A stretch of 34,067 bases of DNA, from contig DIEQ01000074.1 in assembly GCA_002418705.1 (NCBI GenBank), forward strand, positions 131-34,197. The letters are read 5' to 3'. Of this stretch, positions 7,539 through 14,103 are shown piece after piece. Below the pieces are notes generated by a model. The model saw only the letters and a list, made by a program, of their open reading frames with translations. It made no database searches and was not told the origin of the DNA. The stretch is from Mageeibacillus sp. UBA5770 (lineage in GTDB: Bacteria > Bacillota_A > Clostridia > Saccharofermentanales > Saccharofermentanaceae). A program made the translations under genes and the position numbers. The first letter of the stretch is position 1. Each line of letters opens with the position of its first letter.

Positions 7539-8711
7539 TTAAATACGGGCTACGCCGCTCTTTCTGGCAGCTTCGCTGACAGCAGCAGCAACAGCTTTAC
7601 CAACACGAGGGTCGAAAGCATCCGGAATAACATATTCAGGTTTCAGTTCTTCAGCACTTACAAGGTCCGCAATTGCATAAGCAGCAGCAAGCTTCATCTC
7701 GTCGTTGATATCGCTGGCGCGAACATCAAGAGCACCGCGGAAGATGCCGGGGAATGCAAGAACGTTGTTGACCTGGTTGGGGTAATCAGAACGGCCTGTT
7801 GCCATAACAGCAACACCGGCCTTGTGTGCGATTTCAGGCAGAATCTCAGGTGTCGGATTTGCACAGGCAAATACGATCGGATCCTTGGCCATGGATCTTA
7901 CCATTTCTTCTGTAAGAACGCCGGGAGCAGATACACCGATGAATACGTCGGCTCCGACGATAACATCCTTGAGGCCGCCCTTCTTCATCTTGCGGTTGGT
8001 TACAGAGGCAATTTCAGCTTTAGCTTCGTTTAAGTTGTCACGGCCTTCCCAGATTGCGCCTGTTCTGTCGCAGAGAACAACATCTGACAGACCGCAGGAA
8101 ATCAGAAGGTTGGTGATGGCAGTAGCTGCAGCACCGGCACCGTTAACAACAACTGCAACGTCAGAGAGCTTCTTGTCAACGATACGCAGAGCGTTGATCA
8201 TACCGGCCAGAGTTACGACCGCAGTACCATGCTGGTCATCATGGAAAATCGGAATATCACAGATGGCTTTCAGGCGCTTCTCAATTTCGAAGCAGCGGGG
8301 AGCCGAGATATCCTCGAGGTTAACACCGCCGAAAGATCCGGCAAGAAGGGCAACCGTATTTACAATGTCATCGACATTCTTTGAACGGATGCATAGAGGG
8401 AACGCATCAACGTCTCCGAAGGCCTTGAAAAGTGCGCACTTTCCTTCCATAACGGGCATGCCGGCTTCAGGTCCGATATCGCCGAGACCTAATACAGCAG
8501 TACCATCAGTAACAACTGCAACAAGGTTATGACGGCGTGTATATAAATATGAGAGGTCTACATTCTCAGAAATCTCGAGGCATGGCTCAGCTACGCCGGG
8601 AGTATATGCGATTGACAATTCCTTTTTAGTTCCAACAGGAGCACGGGCGATAACTTCAATCTTGCCCTGCCATTCAATGTGCTTCTTGATTGCTTCACTT
8701 TTTTCTTCCAT
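7539..8711 (-). CDS. Malic enzyme, NAD(P)-dependent, oxaloacetate-decarboxylating (short form)
   Basis: A 390-aa malic enzyme, which converts malate to pyruvate and CO2 with reduction of NAD(P). It corresponds to the catalytic and nucleotide-binding parts of MaeB without the C-terminal phosphotransacetylase-like domain; short forms are common in Firmicutes. Visible features are AYTPGVAEPC (active-site Tyr), EGKCALFKAFG (catalytic Lys region), FHDDQHGTA (metal ligands), a Rossmann motif VVNGAGAAA in the second half, and ANPTPEI. GGAGG precedes ATG 8711. It would supply pyruvate and reducing equivalents in fermentative metabolism. Confidence 0.95.
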   Translation of the reverse strand: MEEKSEAIKKHIEWQGKIEVIARAPVGTKKELSIAYTPGVAEPCLEISENVDLSYLYTRRHNLVAVVTDGTAVLGLGDIGPEAGMPVMEGKCALFKAFGDVDAFPLCIRSKNVDDIVNTVALLAGSFGGVNLEDISAPRCFEIEKRLKAICDIPIFHDDQHGTAVVTLAGMINALRIVDKKLSDVAVVVNGAGAAATAITNLLISCGLSDVVLCDRTGAIWEGRDNLNEAKAEIASVTNRKMKKGGLKDVIVGADVFIGVSAPGVLTEEMVRSMAKDPIVFACANPTPEILPEIAHKAGVAVMATGRSDYPNQVNNVLAFPGIFRGALDVRASDINDEMKLAAAYAIADLVSAEELKPEYVIPDAFDPRVGKAVAAAVSEAARKSGVARI

Positions 8712-8758
8712 ATCAGAATCCTCCAGTAAATTTTTTTTATGTCATTTCGAACAAACTT

Positions 8759-8787
8759 ATAATAGAGGTGTTTGCCCTAAAATACAA
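8759..8787 (-). promoter_or_regulatory. Candidate promoter of the malic enzyme gene
   Basis: On the minus strand: TTGTAT (8782-8787), a 17-nt spacer and TATTAT (8759-8764, five of six consensus bases), about 48 nt before the start codon. The -35 box is weak. I see no clear terminator for the upstream membrane protein gene in 8788-8905, so read-through from the hydrogenase operon is possible. Confidence 0.45.
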
Positions 8788-8905
8788 CTATTTTTTAGCT
8801 AATGATTATTCTTGTTTTGAGGGTGAAAGACATATCAGGCTTACAAATATCGATTTTTGAACGAACTCCCTTTAATTAATGAATCAGAAAATCAGTATTA
8901 ATGAC

Positions 8906-9652
8906 TCATTGTTTTTTAATCGGATGAATCCGGATCCGGTCATATACTATTCCATTCATTCTTCCGAGTGCAATAACGAAAAATGCCGTACAGAAACCAT
9001 TGAGGAAAACACCTGCACTCGAACCTACAGGAAGAAACTGATAAAACATAAGTTCCGCAACCTGATAAATGCAGAACAGTGTCAGCAAATTCCAGAAAAT
9101 AGCGAACTTTATTCCTCTGGTAAATCGGTAACTATACGAAATCGCATCAATCGGGTTCTTCTTTTCAAGTGAAATGAGAACCGGAGAAAAATACAAAGCC
9201 GGTATAATGAACAGCCATATGAGCGGAACGATTGAAGTCACAACGATGCCGGGTATCGTTACAAGCAGGAAGAAACCAAGAAGAATCGGCAGGCGCATAA
9301 AAAATGCAGCAATGCTTTTACCGATTCCCTGCCCGCTTTTCTCACCAATATATATTCTCGAATACAAAATGGAAATCAATAGATATATCATTATAATCGA
9401 GAAGACAAAAAAGATATAAATCACGTTTGCCTGTGTAATCACAGGCAATACAATAGAATCAGCAGCTTCCAAAGCAGACCCGCTGAACTCCTGTGCCCAC
9501 TCTTCCAGTCTGGAAATATCAGAATCTCCCATTGGCCAGATATTTGAGCAGACAGAAATCGCAAAAACAAGAAGAAACAGGCACCTTGATGCCCATCTCT
9601 TCTCGAGGCGATCTATCTTTAATGATTCGATCAGTATTCCAGCAAAAAACAT
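8906..9652 (-). CDS. Multi-pass membrane protein of unknown function at the end of the hydrogenase operon
   Basis: I do not recognise a named family, though the layout resembles the integral membrane domains grouped with YciC or the glycerophosphodiesterase membrane domain. The 248-aa protein has about six hydrophobic segments: near residues 22-40, 75-97, 120-150 (two closely spaced), 185-205 and 215-235. A short amphipathic N-terminus and a basic C-terminal tail flank them. The start is taken at ATG 9652, 2 nt after the stop codon of the ferredoxin gene. The frame also has a TTG at 9694, which would overlap that gene and lacks a ribosome binding site. Its position suggests co-expression with the hydrogenase sensor genes; a functional link is only inferred. 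Confidence 0.7.
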   Translation of the reverse strand: MFFAGILIESLKIDRLEKRWASRCLFLLVFAISVCSNIWPMGDSDISRLEEWAQEFSGSALEAADSIVLPVITQANVIYIFFVFSIIMIYLLISILYSRIYIGEKSGQGIGKSIAAFFMRLPILLGFFLLVTIPGIVVTSIVPLIWLFIIPALYFSPVLISLEKKNPIDAISYSYRFTRGIKFAIFWNLLTLFCIYQVAELMFYQFLPVGSSAGVFLNGFCTAFFVIALGRMNGIVYDRIRIHPIKKQ

Positions 9653-9654
9653 AA

Positions 9655-10023
9655 TTATTTTGTTTCTTCTGCTGAAATAGTGAGATCCGTGCAAACCTTA
9701 CCGTTGATTATATGTTCGGCAATAATTCTCTTAGCCTTGTTGGCATCCATCTTGACATAGGTAACCTTTGCTCCTTCGGCATCAAGAACTTCAACAATCG
9801 GCTCAAGTCTGCAAAGTCCCAGACAGCCGGTCATTGTAACGGATACATCAGAAATGCCTCTTGTCTTGAGTTCTTCAACAAGGGTAGCCATAACAGGTCT
9901 TGCACCGGCAGCAATACCGCAGGTCGCCATACCGACAACGATACGTTTACCTGATTCGCTCCTGGCTGACATGTCCAATTGTGCCTTCTTTTTGATCTGC
10001 TCAAGGTCGGATAATGATTTCAT
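9655..10023 (-). CDS. Thioredoxin-like [2Fe-2S] ferredoxin, HndB/NuoE-like
   Basis: A 122-aa protein like the small [2Fe-2S] subunit (HndB type) of NAD(P)-linked electron-bifurcating hydrogenases. The cluster-binding fold shows ATCGIAAGA near residue 35 and TGCLGLCRLEPIVEV near residue 66. I count three cysteines in the usual positions plus one at about residue 110, so the fourth canonical ligand is shifted or absent. Family members pass electrons between NADH dehydrogenase-like and hydrogenase subunits. Here the usual HydB/HndC and HydA/HndD genes do not follow; a membrane protein does. AGGAGG precedes ATG 10023, and the start is 1 nt after the GHKL ATPase stop. Confidence 0.88.
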   Translation of the reverse strand: MKSLSDLEQIKKKAQLDMSARSESGKRIVVGMATCGIAAGARPVMATLVEELKTRGISDVSVTMTGCLGLCRLEPIVEVLDAEGAKVTYVKMDANKAKRIIAEHIINGKVCTDLTISAEETK

Positions 10024-10024
10024 G

Positions 10025-10630
10025 TTAAATACCTCCTAGAATGTATTGCTGCTGTTCCTGTATATAGTCACGTACGAAAACGTAGACATCCGGTTCTGAC
10101 AAGGGAACATCCCCTAGTCGTTCTCTGAGATCAACCGTATCAAGACAAGATTCCTCTCCCTGCCCGTTGGCGAATGTAATTGCAAAGTCACGGTCCGAAT
10201 AGGAACTGATTAGTCCTGATAAAGTCTCGCCTGTATTACCCAAGGGAATGCGGTCTATTGAAGAAATACCAAAAGTTGCTGTAACAGTTGTCCCCACGCC
10301 AAGTGCTGACTCAATAACAAGCTGCCCGCCTGTAATCTCGCAGGCTTCTTTAATCAGTGAAAGTCCAAGTCCGACCCTCCTGGTTGTACGGGTAGTAGAA
10401 AACGGATCGGTGACGCGCTCCAGGAAATCAGGTGACATCCCTCTGCCGTCATCCTTAATACAGATGGTCAGCAAATCGTTAACAGAATCTGCCTCAATTC
10501 GGACTTCCATGCGGGAAGCTCCGGCCGAAACCGAATTTGTCATAATATCAAGCAGATGCAGGGATAAATCACGCAAATTGTGTACCTGTCCCGTCGCCCG
10601 CATGACGGAAGCTTTCCATTCCCGGATCAT
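10025..10630 (-). CDS. GHKL ATPase-domain protein (histidine-kinase-like ATPase without phosphoacceptor domain)
   Basis: A 201-aa protein with a HATPase_c fold of the kind found in hydrogenase operons of Clostridia. The N box is HLLDIMTNSVSAGA near residue 25-38, the G1 box KDDGRGMSP, and the G2 box GLGLSLIKEACEITGG. There is no dimerisation/phosphoacceptor His segment and no transmembrane helix, so it is not a complete sensor kinase. The last 70 residues are not assigned. It probably acts on a partner, like RsbW-type anti-sigma kinases, or senses ATP. The ribosome binding site before ATG 10630 is weak; ATG 10606, eight codons in, is an alternative start. Confidence 0.85.
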   Translation of the reverse strand: MIREWKASVMRATGQVHNLRDLSLHLLDIMTNSVSAGASRMEVRIEADSVNDLLTICIKDDGRGMSPDFLERVTDPFSTTRTTRRVGLGLSLIKEACEITGGQLVIESALGVGTTVTATFGISSIDRIPLGNTGETLSGLISSYSDRDFAITFANGQGEESCLDTVDLRERLGDVPLSEPDVYVFVRDYIQEQQQYILGGI

Positions 10631-10675
10631 TTTTACATAGGATCCGTTATTTCTGCTGTTAACCTGGTCATTATA

Positions 10676-11431
10676 TCACTTGAAAGACTTTTCCCGCAAC
10701 GCTTGGACAACATGTGATGCATCAAATATATCCGGGATTATACCAGGCAGTTCAATTGTCATACCGGGATCCGCAATGTCACACAGGCGATGCGCATCCG
10801 AACTCTGTAAAAAATTATACGACTCGAGTCCCGGATGTTCTGATAAAAACTGATACCGGTCACATTTCATTGAAAGCTCCAAGGTTCTTCCAATGAAATC
10901 TTCCGGTATGCAGCCAAGACTTTCCAGCATACTATATGAATTCCTGTCAATATGGGCGGGAACCATATAACCGCCTGCTTCCCAGACATCTTTTTCGATC
11001 TGATTTGAACTCAGGTCAACGGCCGTCAGAAGGAGATCAGATACCGTTCCTGATATTTCATCCCGGTCATCAAACAGATACTGCTGTCCAAAAATATCAG
11101 GACGATTCGGAATATGGAACCGATGGGATGACAGGTAAGCTTCAAAGGATTCAGCGGAATCGGCGTCAGGAAAGTAGGCTAAAAGATGAAATCCTTCCGC
11201 GCATTCGATCTCCATACCAGCTAAAATGACTGGAACACAATGGTTTTCACGGCGAAGAAGCTCGGCAGCCGCATATGCGCTGCGTACATTTCCTGCGCTC
11301 ATATGATCTGTGATGGCAATCAGATTCAAGCCGTTCAGACATGCCATACCGACAATATTTCCCGGTGTCATGTCATTTTCAGCACAAGGTGATAAAGCCG
11401 AATGAATGTGAAGATCATAGGAGATTCTCAT
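10676..11431 (-). CDS. PHP-domain metal-dependent phosphoesterase of the hydrogenase operon
   Basis: A 251-aa PHP protein, distinct from the one at 6588-7481. The motifs are YDLHIHSALSPC near the N-terminus, ITDHMS, AGMEIECAEGFHLLAYF, PAHIDR, and SSDAH near residue 214. The Asp after the first HxH and the C-terminal SSDAH are consistent with an active tri-metal site. Homologues sit in the same place in clostridial hydrogenase operons, but to my knowledge no substrate has been established. It lies 11 nt downstream of the DRTGG-associated protein and 45 nt upstream of the GHKL ATPase. Confidence 0.88.
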   Translation of the reverse strand: MRISYDLHIHSALSPCAENDMTPGNIVGMACLNGLNLIAITDHMSAGNVRSAYAAAELLRRENHCVPVILAGMEIECAEGFHLLAYFPDADSAESFEAYLSSHRFHIPNRPDIFGQQYLFDDRDEISGTVSDLLLTAVDLSSNQIEKDVWEAGGYMVPAHIDRNSYSMLESLGCIPEDFIGRTLELSMKCDRYQFLSEHPGLESYNFLQSSDAHRLCDIADPGMTIELPGIIPDIFDASHVVQALREKSFK

Positions 11432-11442
11432 ATTCTTATCCT

Positions 11443-11790
11443 TCAGCGATTCTTCAGTGCTTCGGAAAGTTTGGCGGCGGCTTCAAAAGTTGACTCCACG
11501 GCCATACAAATGCAGATATTCTCTTCCCTGGCTTTGGCAAGAACGTCCTCATTCATCGAAACGCTTTCTGTCAGAACAATACAGGGACATCCGGAAAGGG
11601 CTGCGACGGCAATAACATTGATGCTGTTTAAGATTGTAAACCAGCATGAAACGTCATCAAGCCGTGACATCGCCCAACTCAGCATGTCGCAGCAGTAACC
11701 ATTCGATATCTGCCGGTCTTCATAAACATCCGTAAGTACTGTCAGATTCAGGTCCGGGATAAGGTTTGAAAGCAAGTATGGCATCTGCAT
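11443..11790 (-). CDS. Small DRTGG-associated protein of the hydrogenase operon
   Basis: A 115-aa protein of the type found between the HydS-like gene and the PHP gene in clostridial hydrogenase operons, usually annotated as DRTGG-domain or serine kinase-like. The conserved part reads SCWFTILNSINVIAVAALSGCPCIVLTE, followed by a helical segment. The DRTGG fold is an alpha/beta regulatory domain also seen in phosphotransacetylases and HPr kinase-like proteins. No catalytic residues are visible. AAGGGG lies 8 nt before ATG 11790. It is more divergent than the other DRTGG protein at 13615-13971, so the family call is weaker. Confidence 0.75.
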   Translation of the reverse strand: MQMPYLLSNLIPDLNLTVLTDVYEDRQISNGYCCDMLSWAMSRLDDVSCWFTILNSINVIAVAALSGCPCIVLTESVSMNEDVLAKAREENICICMAVESTFEAAAKLSEALKNR

Positions 11791-11823
11791 GTTCGTTCCC
11801 CTTATGTGTTCATTTAAGTCAGA

Positions 11824-13179
11824 TCAAAGATCAAGTATATTGATTTCTCTTGCGACTCTGCGTATATGTTCCTTTAGCTTAATGATGCAGTCTGTCTCAA
11901 GTGCATTCCCCTGTACTATATCTTCAGCAAGTGCAGCGCATGTAGGTGCACCGCAGGCACCGCAGTCAAGACCCGGCAGAGTAGCAAGAATCTGCTCCAT
12001 CTGGTCATATTTACCAAGCGCTGTCTCAATATTTTCATCAAGTCTCATGGCGTTATTCTCTGAAAGCGGAACATCCCATACGTGCGGGTCCATTTTGTCA
12101 GGTCTCATAAATGACTCCGGGGACGTCTCCTGCTCTTCTTTGGTGGTACGAACAAAGCTGCGCATCCGGGCCTGGGCAGAAAACGGATTGCAAACCACAA
12201 GGGGACCGCCGATGCATCCGCCGAAGCAGCATGACGGTTCAACAAACTCAATGTCGGGAAGATGCTCGTTCTCGATTTCTTCTAAAATAGAGATGACATT
12301 ATGGATTCCGTCAACAGCCATATATTTTTCTGTATCAAGGGTTGCAGCTTCTCCTCCTGCAGATGCCCACTGGACACCATCAGCAACTGCGAGGCTTTCA
12401 AGAGACGGCGGTTTAATGATTCCAGGCGCAATTGACAGTGATTTTTCAAGCATATTAAGTAAAAGCGGATATACCTCGTTGATGCCTAATACATAATTAA
12501 CTTCGGACTTCATGTGTCCGAGAGGATTGAGCGTAGCTGATCGCTTTGAAGGGCAGGGTGACAGAAAATAAATTCGTATATTTTCGGGATCAAGTCCGGT
12601 TTTTGCAGAAATATCGGCACGGGCATACCTTGCGGTAATCTCCATCGGAGCATCAAGGGGAACCAGATGTGGAATCAATGCTTTATACTTCATTTGAATC
12701 AGGCGCACCACTACCGGGCAAGCGGAAGATATTAGCGGAAAGAGGGATTCGGCCTCTTCTTTATTGAGTGTTTCTGCAAGTTTGCGCTTTTCGGCAAGAA
12801 TCTCTTTCGTTCTCTCCGATGAGGCGGCAGCACCAAGCGCCACTTCATATACATAATCGAAACCGATAGAATACATGGCACGAATTATCATAGCCCGAGT
12901 AGCGGGAGGTCCAAACTGAGCATAAAGTGATGGAGGAATCAGAGCGACGAAGGGATGATCATCGTGCGGGGCAGCAAGATCAGGAAACGGGTCTGTTACT
13001 GCTCCTTTGGCATGATGAGGGCAAATTCGAATACACTCACCGCAATCAATGCAGCGGGCCTCATCTATGACGGCTTTCCCGTCACGCACTCGAATGGCTT
13101 CAGTAGGACAGCCTTTGATACAATTTGTGCAGCCAACACACAGTTCCCGGTTCAATGCAACGCTATGTAATTTCCCCAC
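11824..13179 (-). CDS. HydS-like sensory [FeFe]-hydrogenase domain protein
   Basis: A 451-aa iron-sulfur protein. Residues 14-53 hold two [4Fe-4S] ferredoxin motifs (C14, C17, C20, C24; C43, C46, C49, C53). Residues 75-330 form an [FeFe]-hydrogenase catalytic-type domain with all four H-cluster ligands: C154 (L1, SSACP), C209 (L2, SPCPSK), and C318 and C322 (L3, CFGGC). The L1 motif has Ala153 where catalytic enzymes have the proton-relay Cys. The C-terminus carries a further FeS domain (C406, C409, C414, C431; PF04060 type). No PAS domain is present. This layout matches the sensory group C/D hydrogenases. It starts at GTG 13179, 9 nt after AGGA. The surrounding ATPases, PHP and DRTGG proteins suggest a redox or H2 signalling role. 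Confidence 0.9.
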   Translation of the reverse strand: MGKLHSVALNRELCVGCTNCIKGCPTEAIRVRDGKAVIDEARCIDCGECIRICPHHAKGAVTDPFPDLAAPHDDHPFVALIPPSLYAQFGPPATRAMIIRAMYSIGFDYVYEVALGAAASSERTKEILAEKRKLAETLNKEEAESLFPLISSACPVVVRLIQMKYKALIPHLVPLDAPMEITARYARADISAKTGLDPENIRIYFLSPCPSKRSATLNPLGHMKSEVNYVLGINEVYPLLLNMLEKSLSIAPGIIKPPSLESLAVADGVQWASAGGEAATLDTEKYMAVDGIHNVISILEEIENEHLPDIEFVEPSCCFGGCIGGPLVVCNPFSAQARMRSFVRTTKEEQETSPESFMRPDKMDPHVWDVPLSENNAMRLDENIETALGKYDQMEQILATLPGLDCGACGAPTCAALAEDIVQGNALETDCIIKLKEHIRRVAREINILDL

Positions 13180-13198
13180 AACTAATATTCCTCATCCA

Positions 13199-13618
13199 TC
13201 AGAATTTGATGTAAAGTGTAACTTTAGTACCTTCTCCGACTTTTGTTTCTATTTCCAGCCCGTCCGCATGTTTCTTCATATTGGGAAGTCCCATTCCGGC
13301 GCCGAACCCCATTTCCCTGGCTGTGTCGGGAGCGGTCGAAAACCCTTCCTTCATTGCCTGCTCAATATCCGGGATTCCGGGTCCATTGTCAATTATTTCA
13401 ATTTTAACCGATTCAGGGTAAATCGATACCACCGCAATACCGCCGTGAGCATGAATGACAGCATTAATTTCTGCCTCATACATGGCGATTGCTGCACGCT
13501 TAATAGATGCAGGGTTGACGCCAAGACGTGTCAGAGCCTTTTTCATGTTACTGGAAGCTTCGCCTGCATGCGTGAAGTCATTATCCTGAATTGGATATTC
13601 GCGAATTAAAGGTTCTAT
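13199..13618 (-). CDS. RsbW-like GHKL ATPase of the hydrogenase operon, probable AUA start
   Basis: An anti-sigma-factor-kinase-like ATPase of 139 aa if started at 13618. The N box is YEAEINAVIHAHGG, the G1 box IDNGPGIPD, and the G2 box GFGAGMGLPNMKK. The first standard start codon is ATG 13546, but this would remove an N-terminal segment (DNDFTHAGEASS) that I recall as conserved in this family. The frame is open upstream to a TGA at 13649-13651, with no ATG, GTG or TTG. The best candidate is ATA 13616-13618. It lies 5 nt after a GGGGGAG site and overlaps the TAG stop of the preceding gene as ATAG. The protein probably phosphorylates or sequesters a partner; the target is not evident. Confidence 0.82.
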   Translation of the reverse strand: MEPLIREYPIQDNDFTHAGEASSNMKKALTRLGVNPASIKRAAIAMYEAEINAVIHAHGGIAVVSIYPESVKIEIIDNGPGIPDIEQAMKEGFSTAPDTAREMGFGAGMGLPNMKKHADGLEIETKVGEGTKVTLYIKF

Positions 13619-13971
13619 GATGGCTCCCCCTTCCCGCGAACACCTGCCTCATGAAGAAGACCGCAGCTGGTAAACATAGGGAAAGGTGTCGAAAGAAGTG
13701 CTATTCCCTTTTCTTCTGCCAAATCACACATCATCTGGTCCGGAACTTTACCGCGGACAAAAAGAACAACACGTACATCCATCATCTCAGCCGTACGTAC
13801 GGTCTGCGGATTCACAAGACCCGTCAGCATCATCTGATTTGATTCACAGGAAAATGCCATTACGTCACTCATCAGATCCGAGCCGCAGGCAACCTGAATA
13901 TCAAGATCCATATCCTCGATCGGAACGATGACTTTAGCTTTCAGCAATTCAGCACAATCATACAGTTTCAT
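13615..13971 (-). CDS. DRTGG-domain protein, first gene of the hydrogenase operon
   Basis: A 118-aa stand-alone DRTGG domain. The family pattern is visible as VACGSDLMSDVMAF near residue 28, LTGLVNPQTVRTAEMMDVR near residue 50, and a C-terminal IALLSTPFPMFTSCGLL. This domain is a predicted small-ligand or regulatory module; its biochemical role in hydrogenase operons is unknown. GGGAGG precedes ATG 13971. The stop codon overlaps the probable AUA start of the next gene. The operon promoter is at 14027-14055. Confidence 0.88.
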   Translation of the reverse strand: MKLYDCAELLKAKVIVPIEDMDLDIQVACGSDLMSDVMAFSCESNQMMLTGLVNPQTVRTAEMMDVRVVLFVRGKVPDQMMCDLAEEKGIALLSTPFPMFTSCGLLHEAGVRGKGEPS

Positions 13972-14026
13972 GTGAACCTCCCAAAATGACCCGAATATTT
14001 CTTCGTACAGTGTAAGTTTTCTCTTT

Positions 14027-14055
14027 ATTATATAGCCCCGAAATCAAGACGGCAA
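14027..14055 (-). promoter_or_regulatory. Promoter of the sensory hydrogenase operon
   Basis: On the minus strand: TTGCCG (14050-14055), a 17-nt spacer and a perfect -10 TATAAT (14027-14032), about 55 nt before the first start codon. Its -35 box is only 4 bp from the -10 box of the divergent glutamine synthetase promoter. Confidence 0.6.
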
Positions 14056-14056
14056 A

Positions 14057-14065
14057 TGGTATAAT
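14057..14065 (+). promoter_or_regulatory. Extended -10 promoter of the glutamine synthetase gene
   Basis: TGGTATAAT gives a consensus extended -10 (TG, one base, TATAAT) 38 nt before ATG 14104. No good -35 hexamer is present at 16-18 nt, which is typical of extended -10 promoters. AAAGG at 14089-14093 serves as ribosome binding site. Confidence 0.55.
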
Positions 14066-14103
14066 AAAAATAATTTATTTCGACAGAGAAAGGTACGTAA
14101 TTT

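Noticed and set aside
7822..8532. A 236-codon plus-strand frame inside malic enzyme, and similar long antisense frames at 11789-12496 and 26043-26726
   Set aside because: Each is antisense to a gene with intact catalytic motifs and lacks start signals.
9650..9694. TTG start at 9694 for the membrane protein gene, giving 262 aa
   Set aside because: It would overlap the ferredoxin gene by 40 nt without a ribosome binding site; ATG 9652 directly after the ferredoxin stop is simpler.
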